A stretch of 63,798 nt of DNA from Chromatiales bacterium (GTDB taxonomy: Bacteria; Pseudomonadota; Gammaproteobacteria; Xanthomonadales; SZUA-36). The stretch's first letter is position 1, and the number at the start of each line of letters is the position of its first letter. Below, piece after piece: positions 28,976 to 38,214 of this stretch. Below the pieces are notes generated by a model that had not been told where the DNA came from, did not search any database, and saw nothing but the letters and a program-made list of their open reading frames with translations. The DNA lies in assembly GCA_024640025.1 (NCBI GenBank), contig JAHEFT010000003.1, forward strand, positions 1 to 63,798. Direction: 5' to 3'. Both the position numbers and the translations under genes were made by a program.

Positions 28976-31351
28976 ATGAAATCCAATCGCCAGATTAAAA
29001 GAAATGCACTGACTATCGCCATTACCTCTGCCCTGTTGGCGACCGCCCAGGCGCCGGTGGCACTGGCACAGGACCAGGCCGGCGAAGAAACCATGGAAGA
29101 AATCATTGTCACGGCACAGCGCCGCGAACAAAACCTGGTCGATATCCCCTATAACATTTCAGCGGTCAGCGGCACCTTCATCGATAAGGGATTGATCCTG
29201 ACCACCGCTGAATTGTTGCGTAACGTGCCCGGCGCTTCTGTTGTCGACATGGGCAACCGCAACACCGGCGTGGTCAACACCATCCGGATACGCGGCCTGA
29301 CCGTGGACAGCAACATCGTCGGCGATTACGCGCTCTCGACCGTGCCGACGGTCTCAACGTATCTCAACGATACGCCAATCTACGCCAACATGATCCTGAA
29401 AGACCTGACCCGGGTGGAAGTCCTGCGGGGCCCACAGGGAACCCTCTATGGTTCCGGTTCCCTGGGCGGTACGGTTCGGTACATCGCCAACCGGCCGGTT
29501 TTAGGTGAATTCGAGGGGTATGTCGAGGGCCGCACCAGCGTGACCGCCGGTTCCAGTGGCTGGAACTGGGGTGTGGATACCGTTCTGAACATTCCCCTGG
29601 GCGATACGGTTGCCGCCCGCATCGTGGCCGGCTACGTGGATGACGCCGGTGTCATTGATTTGCCCAACGCCTACGTGGTCGATAGCAACGATATCCCGGT
29701 AGCGCCGGACGGAGTGCTTTCCGACACGGCCGAATACCAGTACATCAAGGATGCCGATTCGGCCCGGATCGATTACATCCGGGCTTCTGTGCTGTTCGAA
29801 CCGAATGACCAATTCGATGCCCTGCTTACCTACGCGCACCAGCGCGACAAGGTTGACGGGCGCATGCAGCCCACGCCCGGAAGTGACGGCTGGGGTGACC
29901 CCTACGGCAAGTACCAGAATGGATCGATCCAGCGCGAGCCGAGTGAGCGGACAGTCAACATGGCCAGCCTGGAGATGAGCTACGACATGGGCTTCGCCAC
30001 CCTGGTCAGCAGCACGTCCACCTACAAGCATGACGGATCGTCTACCAGCGAAAACACCGGCTTCTACGCCCAACTCGGCTGGCTGGGCGCGTTTTACTAC
30101 AACTACCCGCGGCCAATGGCCTCCGCAGTCAGAAGCTATGACAACAAGGCCTTCATCCAGGAGCTTCGCCTGGTGTCCAGGGGCGGCGAGAAGTTCGACT
30201 GGGTAGCCGGCCTTTTTTACCAGGATGAAGACCAGAACGCGACGCAGGACAGCTATTTGCGTGGTTTCTACAACTGGGCACAGGCTGCCTGGGGCTGCTG
30301 CGTCCTGAATGACAACGACTTCGCCTATAACCGTGACGAGAATTTCAAGGATTTCGCGGTTTTCGGTGAATTGACCTGGAACGTGACCGACCGTTTTCAC
30401 CTGACCGGCGGGTTCCGCTGGTATGACAACAAGTTCAAGAACGACACGCACATGGAAGTCGGGCTTTACGACTCCTTCCACTTTGTGGATGACGCAAGTT
30501 ACAAGGATGACGACGATGGAACGCTGTGGAAGTTCAACGCGTCTTATGACCTCGAGAACAATATGATGCTGTATGGCACGATTTCCGAAGGTTACCGGCG
30601 TGGCGGCACCAATGCCGTTCCACTTTCCGGCGTTTTTGCGGAAGATCCGGTTTGGCAGAGGTATGACTCAGACTCGGTGACCAACTACGAGATCGGCATC
30701 AAGGGAACGACCGGGCGCGGGTTCTTCAACGTGGACTTCTTCTACGTCGACTGGAAGGACATCCAGCTCAACACGGCCACCACCAACTGGGCTTTTTTTG
30801 CGGCGCAGAATGGCGGCAAGGCACATACCACCGGTATCGAGGCCGAGTATGACCTGTTCTTCGGCGAGGGCTGGCATGTCAACGCAGGTTACGCCTATAT
30901 AGACGGCGAACTGGACGATGCGCTCTATTCGCCGACCGACCCGGACGAAATGTTCCCGATTGCCCCGGACGGCACTCCTCTGCCGGGCCTGGCCAAGAAC
31001 ACGCTTAACGTGACGCTGGATAATACGTTTACACTGGCGAATGGCTGGGACTGGACCAACCGCGTGAGCGGTTACTGGCAATCGTCCATGGAGAATTCCA
31101 TCCTCCAGTCGCCCAGCTTCGCTTACAAGCTGGATGGCTTCACCCTGTGGGATTTCAACTCGACCCTGGTCTCCGACAACTGGGCCGTCACCCTGTTCGT
31201 CAAGAATATGTTTAACGAGAAAGGCGTCGTCGGTATATTCAAGGAGCAGTACATGGGTACCGATCCCGCGCAGAATTACTATGGCAATGGCAGCAAGGAA
31301 TACATTGCCCGGCCGCGCACGATCGGTTTGAACGTCCGTTATAATTTCTAG
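28976..31351 (+). CDS. TonB-dependent outer-membrane receptor
   Basis: A 791-residue protein with a signal peptide (about 1-31, ending near PVALAQ). The plug domain starts with EEIIVTAQRREQNLVDIPYNISAVSG, and LRGPQGTLYGSGSLGGTVRYI is the classic plug end. A long beta-barrel follows and the chain ends in an aromatic residue (NVRYNF), as expected for BamA-dependent assembly. It takes up a large or scarce ligand using TonB energy. It lies between a nitrilase-family gene and a TPR-sulfotransferase gene. The ligand is unknown. Confidence 0.95.
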   Translation: MKSNRQIKRNALTIAITSALLATAQAPVALAQDQAGEETMEEIIVTAQRREQNLVDIPYNISAVSGTFIDKGLILTTAELLRNVPGASVVDMGNRNTGVVNTIRIRGLTVDSNIVGDYALSTVPTVSTYLNDTPIYANMILKDLTRVEVLRGPQGTLYGSGSLGGTVRYIANRPVLGEFEGYVEGRTSVTAGSSGWNWGVDTVLNIPLGDTVAARIVAGYVDDAGVIDLPNAYVVDSNDIPVAPDGVLSDTAEYQYIKDADSARIDYIRASVLFEPNDQFDALLTYAHQRDKVDGRMQPTPGSDGWGDPYGKYQNGSIQREPSERTVNMASLEMSYDMGFATLVSSTSTYKHDGSSTSENTGFYAQLGWLGAFYYNYPRPMASAVRSYDNKAFIQELRLVSRGGEKFDWVAGLFYQDEDQNATQDSYLRGFYNWAQAAWGCCVLNDNDFAYNRDENFKDFAVFGELTWNVTDRFHLTGGFRWYDNKFKNDTHMEVGLYDSFHFVDDASYKDDDDGTLWKFNASYDLENNMMLYGTISEGYRRGGTNAVPLSGVFAEDPVWQRYDSDSVTNYEIGIKGTTGRGFFNVDFFYVDWKDIQLNTATTNWAFFAAQNGGKAHTTGIEAEYDLFFGEGWHVNAGYAYIDGELDDALYSPTDPDEMFPIAPDGTPLPGLAKNTLNVTLDNTFTLANGWDWTNRVSGYWQSSMENSILQSPSFAYKLDGFTLWDFNSTLVSDNWAVTLFVKNMFNEKGVVGIFKEQYMGTDPAQNYYGNGSKEYIARPRTIGLNVRYNF

Positions 31352-31372
31352 ACCGGGAGTAAATCTATCGAA

Positions 31373-32854
31373 GTGGTAACCGCCGCCGAATGGCTGGAAC
31401 GAAGCCGGGCGGCACAGCAAGCCGGAGATTTCGACGGCTTGCTGGAGGCTGCCCGCCAGGCGAAGCGTCTTTCACCGGAGGACACCTCGGTGTCCTTGCG
31501 CCTGGCCGAGGCCTTATTGCTTTGCGGCCAGGTGCGGGAGTCCCTGCAGTTACTCGAAGAACTGGAGCGCAGCGCCAATGCCGATCACCTGCTGCTGCAG
31601 CAAATTGGTGAACGGTACACCCAGTGCTCCCAGTTTACGCAGGCCAATCGGTGCTACCGCAAGGCCGTCGGGTTGCACCCCGGCGATGCCTCTGCCTGCT
31701 ATAACCTTGCTGCTTCCTGCATTGCCATGGGGCAGATCGATGAAGCCGAACAGCTGCTGACGGAAGTGATCCGTCTGGCACCTGCCGATTACGATGCCTG
31801 GCAAAACCGCAGCACTCTGCGCCGGCAGACACCGGAAAGCAACCATGTCCGGGAACTGATGTTCGTGCTCGGCCGCCTGGGGCAGGACGATCCGGGGCGG
31901 GTGCCGGTTTGTTTCGCCCTGGCCAAGGAACTGGAAGACTTGCAGCGCTTTGATGAGTCTTTTCAATACCTGCAGCAAGGTGCAGCAGGCCGGCGCCGAC
32001 GCATGGACTACGATGTCGAACAGGACATTGCAGCGATGCAATTAATCGAGCAGACGTTTACCCCGGAGTTACTTCAATCCAGGCCGGAGGGCCACGATTC
32101 CAACCGCCCGGTTTTCATCCTCGGCCTGCCGCGCAGCGGCACAACCCTGGTCGACCGTATTATCAGCGCACACAGCCAGGCATCCAGCCTCGGTGAAATC
32201 AACACTCTGGCGTTCGCGCTGATGCGCACAGCGGCCGAAACGGGAGGTACCCCGTCCACCGCACAAACGAAAGCGGACCTGATCAGGCGCTCGGCAAAGG
32301 TCGATTTCCCGTGCCTTGGATCCCGTTACACGGATTCTGTCGCCCAGTACGGACTGGAAACCAGCCGCCTGATTGACAAAACACCGCTCAATTTCCTCTA
32401 CATTGGCCTGATCCACCTGTCCATGCCCAATGCCCGCATCATTCATCTGCGTCGCAACCCCGTAGACAGTTGCTATGCAATGTACAAAACCCTGTTTCGC
32501 ATGGGTTATCCGTTCACTTACAGCCTGCAGGATGTAGGCCGGTACTACATCGCCTACCACCGCCTGATGGCCCATTGGCGCAAGGCAGCCCCGGGTTCGT
32601 TTCTTGATGTGGACTATGAACAGCTGGTCAATCACCAGGAAATTGAGAGCCGACGGATTCTGGAATGGTGCAGTCTCGAGTGGGAAGAAGCCTGCCTGGA
32701 CTTCCACCGTTCTTCCGGGCCGGCCGCCACAGCCAGCGCAGCACAGGTTCGTCAGCCGATATATACCTCCTCTGTGAATATTTGGCGCAATTATGAGAAG
32801 CAATTGGCTCCGTTCGTTTTGAAGTTGCAAGAGCATGGCATCGAGATTGAATGA
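31373..32854 (+). CDS. TPR-repeat sulfotransferase
   Basis: A 493-residue protein with a GTG start 21 bases after the TonB receptor stop. Residues 1-200 form several tetratricopeptide repeats (for example YNLAASCIAMGQIDEAEQLL). Residues 246-260 (PVFILGLPRSGTTLV) form the 5'-PSB PAPS-binding loop, and IIHLRRNPVDSCYAMYKTLF is the 3'-PB motif. TPR-sulfotransferases are often found next to TonB-dependent receptors in marine proteobacteria, but their targets are not generally known. The gene overlaps the next by 20 bases. Confidence 0.9.
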   Translation: MVTAAEWLERSRAAQQAGDFDGLLEAARQAKRLSPEDTSVSLRLAEALLLCGQVRESLQLLEELERSANADHLLLQQIGERYTQCSQFTQANRCYRKAVGLHPGDASACYNLAASCIAMGQIDEAEQLLTEVIRLAPADYDAWQNRSTLRRQTPESNHVRELMFVLGRLGQDDPGRVPVCFALAKELEDLQRFDESFQYLQQGAAGRRRRMDYDVEQDIAAMQLIEQTFTPELLQSRPEGHDSNRPVFILGLPRSGTTLVDRIISAHSQASSLGEINTLAFALMRTAAETGGTPSTAQTKADLIRRSAKVDFPCLGSRYTDSVAQYGLETSRLIDKTPLNFLYIGLIHLSMPNARIIHLRRNPVDSCYAMYKTLFRMGYPFTYSLQDVGRYYIAYHRLMAHWRKAAPGSFLDVDYEQLVNHQEIESRRILEWCSLEWEEACLDFHRSSGPAATASAAQVRQPIYTSSVNIWRNYEKQLAPFVLKLQEHGIEIE

Positions 32855-34619
32855 GCCAGTCAGTGCGGGTTGGTTTTCATGGCTGCTGGGGCCGGCTGTC
32901 TTGATGCTGCTGACTGCCTGCGAGCCCGTACAGGAGCCAGCGGCCAATGAAACTGAGGCCCGCGAGTACCTGGCCAGCGCCTTTCTGCTCGGCTCGGATG
33001 ACATGCCTGAACCGGCGCCGACAGTTGCCTATGTTCCACAGCTATCCGGAGCTCCTTCCAACCGGTTTGAAGGACGTTTGACGATCGAAGGCAGCGATTC
33101 TGCTGGACACCTGGAAATCGTCACCGACATGTTCGGGTTGTCCTCGCAGGCGAAGCTTAATCTCGACACCCTGCCGCGCTTCGACTTCGAGTTCGTGCAA
33201 TCCGGAAATGATCTCATCCCGATACAGCGCGGCCGGCAACGCCGCGATCACCCGCACTGGGAAATCATCGTTGAACCCGGCAAGGTATGGGACGAGCCGG
33301 GTGACGGCGAGTGGACCCGGGCATCGCTTCCGTTTGCAATGGCGGAGCGCAACGCCAACTGCACCCATAATGGCTTGATGAGCTTCCTGTTCAAGGACGA
33401 CGGGAATGTGTCACAGATTGCTTTCCAGGTAGGCAGTGAGTCCTGTTACTACTTGCAATTCAATTTATGGGGCATCGCACCTGCCCGCTACCAACCGCAG
33501 GTTGTCGCAGGGAAAGACTCCGTCATAAATAGCTTTGAAGAAGAACTCGCAGCAAGACTTCCCGTAAAGCAGATTTCGCAACTGGCCGAAGATTTCCCGC
33601 AGGCCGATATCAGCCAATTTGCTTTGCATGACACTGCAGAAGTCAGCACCTACGGGTTCGTTATCGATGGGGTTCGTTACTCGGGTGGCTGCCCAACCCG
33701 ATTTGGACTCTACCCGTATTGCGACCGCATGGTCCTGCCGTCCTATTCGCTGGCCAAGACCATTTTTGCAGCATCTGCATTCATGCAACTGGAGCAACAC
33801 TTTCCCGGGGCCGGCGGCTTACTGGTTACGGACTACGTACCGGCATGCCGGCTGGACGGGCGTTGGGAGGGTGTGACACTGAATCACCTGCTGGATATGA
33901 GTAGCGGCAATTTCGAATCGACGGTCGACCAGGAAGACGAGTTCTTTTCCTATAATGGCGCCCTGTTCGGCCGGGACAACCATGCTGCAAAGATCGCGGA
34001 TGCATGCAGCCTGTTTCCCAGGCGGGCAGAACCCGGTTCGACCTGGGTTTACCACACGTCTGAAACCTACATCGCCGGCACCCTGATGAATGCCTTTTGG
34101 CGCGAACAAACGGGCGAGGCCAGCGACATTTTTACAGACCTGATGGTAGAGAACCTGCTCGAACCTCTGAAATTCAGCCCTGTTTTGCAGGATACGGTTC
34201 GCAGCTACGACGAGGCAGCCCAGCCGTTCACTGGCTACGGGCTGACCTTGCTGCCGGACGATATCGCCCGCTTTGGCCTGTTTCTGTTACAAAGCGATGG
34301 CGCGGTCAACCAGGCCCAGGTGCTGAATCGCAGACAACTCGATGCTGCTCTGCAAAGAGATTCAGAAGACCCTGGCATGACCGTTGATGCGGGCAATATG
34401 CGTTACAACAATGGCCTGTGGGCAGCACAGATATTGCCGCCGGATGCTTGTCCTGACCCGGTCTGGATACCCTTCATGTCGGGCTATGGCGGAATTTCCG
34501 TTGTCCTGATGCCGAACGATTCGGTGTACTACGTCTTTTCCGACGGCGGTCATTTCAAGTGGGCCCAGGCTGCTGTCCAATCCCATAAACTGAAATCCTT
34601 TTGCGGGGAACAACCATGA
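32835..34619 (+). CDS. Serine hydrolase lipoprotein (class C beta-lactamase fold)
   Basis: A 594-residue protein with an N-terminal signal and lipobox LTAC (Cys29). The first 250 residues are a domain I do not recognise. From about residue 285 a beta-lactamase-related domain begins; the nucleophile motif S-x-x-K is SLAK at 305-308 in SYSLAKTIFA, and MSGYGG near the C-terminus is the likely third motif. Such enzymes act as esterases, peptidases or lactamases outside the cytoplasm. The start overlaps the TPR-sulfotransferase and its stop overlaps the MFS start (ATGA), so it is translationally coupled on both sides. Confidence 0.78.
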   Translation: MASRLNEPVSAGWFSWLLGPAVLMLLTACEPVQEPAANETEAREYLASAFLLGSDDMPEPAPTVAYVPQLSGAPSNRFEGRLTIEGSDSAGHLEIVTDMFGLSSQAKLNLDTLPRFDFEFVQSGNDLIPIQRGRQRRDHPHWEIIVEPGKVWDEPGDGEWTRASLPFAMAERNANCTHNGLMSFLFKDDGNVSQIAFQVGSESCYYLQFNLWGIAPARYQPQVVAGKDSVINSFEEELAARLPVKQISQLAEDFPQADISQFALHDTAEVSTYGFVIDGVRYSGGCPTRFGLYPYCDRMVLPSYSLAKTIFAASAFMQLEQHFPGAGGLLVTDYVPACRLDGRWEGVTLNHLLDMSSGNFESTVDQEDEFFSYNGALFGRDNHAAKIADACSLFPRRAEPGSTWVYHTSETYIAGTLMNAFWREQTGEASDIFTDLMVENLLEPLKFSPVLQDTVRSYDEAAQPFTGYGLTLLPDDIARFGLFLLQSDGAVNQAQVLNRRQLDAALQRDSEDPGMTVDAGNMRYNNGLWAAQILPPDACPDPVWIPFMSGYGGISVVLMPNDSVYYVFSDGGHFKWAQAAVQSHKLKSFCGEQP

Positions 34620-35791
34620 TTTTTGACAATTTTCCCAAGGTTTCCCCATCGGGTATGACGGTTCGAATATTTCTCGCCTTTCTCGCCACGGCCGGACTGT
34701 TTTACGTCAACATCATGCCCGCCATTGTAAACGGGCTGATCCAGGCGCTGGGTTTCAGCAACCAGCAAGCCGGTGCCGTGGCTTCCGCCAACGTTTATGG
34801 CGCCGCCATGGGCGCCTTGCTGATTGTTTTTCTGATCAGGTACATCAACTGGCGCTTTGCATCGTTGCTGTTCCTGGGCGCCCTGATCAGTATCGACCTT
34901 GCTTCGCTTTATGTTTCAGCTCCGGAATCCCTGGTCGCCATCCGCTTCCTGCATGGTTTCGTCGGCGGAATGCTGGTCGGGACCGGCTTTTCCGTCATTG
35001 CCCGCACGATCCAGCCCGACCGGACTTTCGGTGTTTTGTTATTTGTGCAATTCGGCCTGGGTGGCCTGGGCGTCATGCTCATTCCCGGGTTGGTTCCACA
35101 ATTCGGCACCAGCATCCTGTTTCTTTCGCTGGTCGCCTTCAGCACAGTCACGTTGATCATGCTTCCGTTTCTTCCGGCATTTGAAATCAGCAAGCCGGAA
35201 AGCCACGATGCTGTCGCTGCACAAATCCGCTGGGTGCCCTTGTGTCTGACCCTGATCGCGGTGTTCCTGTTCCAGGCAGCCAACATGGGGCTGTACGCCT
35301 ACATTATCGGCCTCGGAGAGTTCTACGGCTTGTCGCAGGATTACATCACCAATACTTTGGGCGTATCGGCCTGGCTTGGGCTCCTGGGCGCCGGGTTGGT
35401 CATCCTGGTTTCCGACAGGTTCGGCTATTTCAAGTCACTGCTGGGCGGAATCGGCCTGACCGTTGTGGCTAACTGGGCTCTGCAGTTCAGCGATATCCCG
35501 TTTGTTTTTCTCGCGGCGAACATACTGGTCGGTATCACCTGGGCGTACAGCATTTCCTACCTGTTGGGACTTGCATCACGTTTCGATACCCGGGGCCAGA
35601 TGGCTGCATTGGCCGGCTTTGCCTCCAAGATGGGTCTTGCGTCGGGACCTGCAATTGCCGCAATGATCATGGCGGAAAGCAATTACCAATTGATTATTAT
35701 GGTAGCTGTGGGTGCATTGGTCCTTGGTATGTCGATCGTTGTCTTCCCCGCGCTTTCACAGGACAGGCGCGCTCAGAAACACCTGCGGTAG
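34616..35791 (+). CDS. MFS transporter
   Basis: A 391-residue protein beginning at the ATG that overlaps the previous stop (ATGA), with GGGGAA upstream; a TTG at 34601 would add five residues. About 12 membrane helices are visible, with an arginine-bearing loop after helix 2 (RYINWRFASLLF) as in the major facilitator family. The substrate is unknown. Coupling to the serine hydrolase lipoprotein suggests import or export of that enzyme's product. Confidence 0.82.
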   Translation: MIFDNFPKVSPSGMTVRIFLAFLATAGLFYVNIMPAIVNGLIQALGFSNQQAGAVASANVYGAAMGALLIVFLIRYINWRFASLLFLGALISIDLASLYVSAPESLVAIRFLHGFVGGMLVGTGFSVIARTIQPDRTFGVLLFVQFGLGGLGVMLIPGLVPQFGTSILFLSLVAFSTVTLIMLPFLPAFEISKPESHDAVAAQIRWVPLCLTLIAVFLFQAANMGLYAYIIGLGEFYGLSQDYITNTLGVSAWLGLLGAGLVILVSDRFGYFKSLLGGIGLTVVANWALQFSDIPFVFLAANILVGITWAYSISYLLGLASRFDTRGQMAALAGFASKMGLASGPAIAAMIMAESNYQLIIMVAVGALVLGMSIVVFPALSQDRRAQKHLR

Positions 35792-35799
35792 CTTACGAT

Positions 35800-36015
35800 A
35801 TGACCACGTCAACAATTTTGCGACTCGGTGTGATGCTGGTTGGCCTGTTGCTTCTTTATGAAGTCATCAGAGCCTTGTTTACCGGGTACACTCACGGGTA
35901 CTACAAATCAAATGTCTTTGCTAAGTCCGATCGGCCCGGCAGCTTCTATTTCTGGCTCACGCTTCGGACAATCATCGCGATCATGATGATTTCAGCGGCC
36001 TGGTGGTTAGGTTAA
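35800..36015 (+). CDS. Small membrane protein of unknown function
   Basis: A 71-residue protein eight bases after the MFS stop. Two hydrophobic helices (about residues 5-27 and 50-70) flank a short polar loop with TGYTHGYYKSN. I do not recognise a family. It may be an accessory of the MFS transporter or the end of that operon. The sucrose-phosphate synthase gene starts 54 bases later. Confidence 0.6.
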   Translation: MTTSTILRLGVMLVGLLLLYEVIRALFTGYTHGYYKSNVFAKSDRPGSFYFWLTLRTIIAIMMISAAWWLG

Positions 36016-36069
36016 CGGCTGTTCGGGGTGTGACATCAGGCTGGCATTCCGCTAGGATGGTGGGCTGTT

Positions 36070-38214
36070 ATGTCATCTGAAAATCCCAAGCTTTATATCC
36101 TGTTGATAAGCATTCATGGCCTGATCCGCGGTCATGATCTCGAACTTGGCCGCGACGCCGATACCGGCGGCCAGACTCTTTATGTTGTGGAATTGGCACG
36201 CGCGCTGGGTGAGCGGGACGATGTAGAACGCGTAGATCTTGTGACGCGACGCGTCGTGGACCCTGCTGTCAGCGAGGACTATGCTCAAACGGAAGAAACC
36301 CTTTCCGGCAAAACCCGCATCGTGCGCATAGACGCTGGCCCTGAAGAGTACATCCCCAAGGAACAGCTATGGGACCACCTCGACAGTTTTACCGATAACC
36401 TGGTGAAGTGGGTACGCGAACAGCCACGCGTGCCGGATGTCGTGCACAGTCATTATGCGGATGCTGCCTATGTCGGTGTAAGGCTGGCTAACCTGGCAGC
36501 CATTCCGCTGGTCCACACCGGGCATTCACTGGGCAGGGACAAGCGCAAACAGTTGCTGGCCAAGGGGCTGTCCAGCGAAGAAATAGAGACCACCTACCAT
36601 ATGAGCCGCCGCATCCATGCGGAAGAGGAACTGCTGGCCAACGCCGACCTGGTCATCACCAGTACCCGCAACGAGATAGAATCGCAGTACGGGCTGTACA
36701 ATTATTACGACCCGGCCTGCATGACCGTTATTCCTCCCGGAACCGATCTGGAACGTTATCATCCCGCGGCCGAAGGCGAGATTTCCGAATATCCCGAAAA
36801 GCTTAAGCCTTTTCTTACCAATCCCAAAAAGCCGATGGTCCTGGCGCTGTCACGTCCGGACGAGCGTAAGAACATACCGGTGTTACTGGAAGCGTTTCAT
36901 CATTCAGCACGCTTGCGGGAAATGGCCAACCTGGTGCTTATCGCAGGTAACCGTGATGATGTGCGCGATCTCGATTCGGGAGCGCAGTCGGTCCTGACAA
37001 AAATTCTGTTGGATATCGATGCCTACGACCTTTACGGCCTGGTGGCCATACCCAAGCACCACAGTGGGGATGAAATTCCCGGTGTATATCGCGCCATCGC
37101 CGCTTCGGGCGGGGTTTTCATCAACCCGGCGTTGACGGAGCCATTCGGCCTGACGCTGCTGGAGGCTGCGGCCAGCGGCGTGCCGCTGGTGGCGACCGAG
37201 AACGGCGGACCAGTGGATATCATTTCCAACTGCCAGAACGGCATACTGGTTGACCCGCTCGATGCTCCGGCAATCGCGGATGCTCTGCTCAGCCTGCTGT
37301 CCGATCAGTCGAAGTGGCAGCAGGCCGCACAAAATGGGCTGAAGGGCGTGCGCCGGTACTACACCTGGCAGGCGCATGCGGCTACCTACATGGACAAGTT
37401 GCACAGTTTATGCAGCAGTCCGCGCAGAGAGCCGGAAGCCTGGCTGGCCAGCCGTTCCGCCCGTTATCGCGATCGTGCGCTGTTCACCGACATTGACCAG
37501 ACACTGATGGGGGACGCCGAAGCCCTCCAGACCCTGACGGAGCTTCTGCGCCGTTACCATCGTCGAGTCATCTTCGGCATCGTTTCCGGGCGGCGTTATG
37601 AATCTGCGCTCAGCATTTTGAAGAAGCATGGCGTACCGGTGCCTGATGTACTGATCAGCAGCCTTGGGACCCGTATTCATTATGGTTCAAACCTGACTGA
37701 GGACAGTCATTGGGCCAACCACATCGATCATGACTGGAACCTGCCACGCATTCGCCGCGCCCTGGACGATTTACCCGGGCTGAAATTGCAACCAAGGAAC
37801 AAGCAAAGCCGCTTCAAACTTTCCTACTTTTACGATCCCGACATGGCGCCCACCGCGGAGGACATCAGAAAGCGTCTGCACCGGGATGAACTCAACGCAA
37901 ACGTCATCGTGTCTTTCGGCCAGTTCCTGGATATTGTTCCTACCCGGGCATCCAAAGGCCAGGCGCTTCGCTACGCGGCTCTGCGGTTGGAAATCCCCCT
38001 GGAGCAGATCCTGGTGGCCGGCGGCTCCGGCGCCGACGAGGATATGATCCGCGGAAACACATTGGGCGTCGTAGTGGCGAACCGGCACGAGGAAGAACTT
38101 TCCGGGCTGGTCGATATCGAGCGTGTCTATTTTGCTGACAAACCCTACGCAGCCGGTTTGCTGGATGCTATTGAACACTACGGCTTTCTTGATGATGTAT
38201 CTGCGGACGGGTAA
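36070..38214 (+). CDS. sps: Sucrose-phosphate synthase with C-terminal HAD phosphatase-like domain
   Basis: A 714-residue protein. The N-terminal GT-B part (about 1-455) has GRDADTGGQTLYVVELARAL, the SPS/sucrose synthase signature, and the GT4 donor-site motif EPFGLTLLEAAASGVPLVATENGGP. A HAD-IIB domain follows (from about residue 470) with DIDQT in FTDIDQTLMG, so the DxDxT catalytic motif is retained. The enzyme makes sucrose 6-phosphate from UDP- or ADP-glucose and fructose 6-phosphate. It heads an operon of spp, fruK and ams with overlapping start and stop codons, the same order as described for sucrose synthesis in halotolerant methanotrophs such as Methylotuvimicrobium alcaliphilum. Confidence 0.92.
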   Translation: MSSENPKLYILLISIHGLIRGHDLELGRDADTGGQTLYVVELARALGERDDVERVDLVTRRVVDPAVSEDYAQTEETLSGKTRIVRIDAGPEEYIPKEQLWDHLDSFTDNLVKWVREQPRVPDVVHSHYADAAYVGVRLANLAAIPLVHTGHSLGRDKRKQLLAKGLSSEEIETTYHMSRRIHAEEELLANADLVITSTRNEIESQYGLYNYYDPACMTVIPPGTDLERYHPAAEGEISEYPEKLKPFLTNPKKPMVLALSRPDERKNIPVLLEAFHHSARLREMANLVLIAGNRDDVRDLDSGAQSVLTKILLDIDAYDLYGLVAIPKHHSGDEIPGVYRAIAASGGVFINPALTEPFGLTLLEAAASGVPLVATENGGPVDIISNCQNGILVDPLDAPAIADALLSLLSDQSKWQQAAQNGLKGVRRYYTWQAHAATYMDKLHSLCSSPRREPEAWLASRSARYRDRALFTDIDQTLMGDAEALQTLTELLRRYHRRVIFGIVSGRRYESALSILKKHGVPVPDVLISSLGTRIHYGSNLTEDSHWANHIDHDWNLPRIRRALDDLPGLKLQPRNKQSRFKLSYFYDPDMAPTAEDIRKRLHRDELNANVIVSFGQFLDIVPTRASKGQALRYAALRLEIPLEQILVAGGSGADEDMIRGNTLGVVVANRHEEELSGLVDIERVYFADKPYAAGLLDAIEHYGFLDDVSADG

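Noticed and set aside
29501-30481. A 326-codon open frame on the minus strand
   Set aside because: Antisense to the TonB-dependent receptor barrel; no family features.
32069-33004. A 311-codon open frame on the minus strand
   Set aside because: Spans two well-supported plus-strand genes in antisense.
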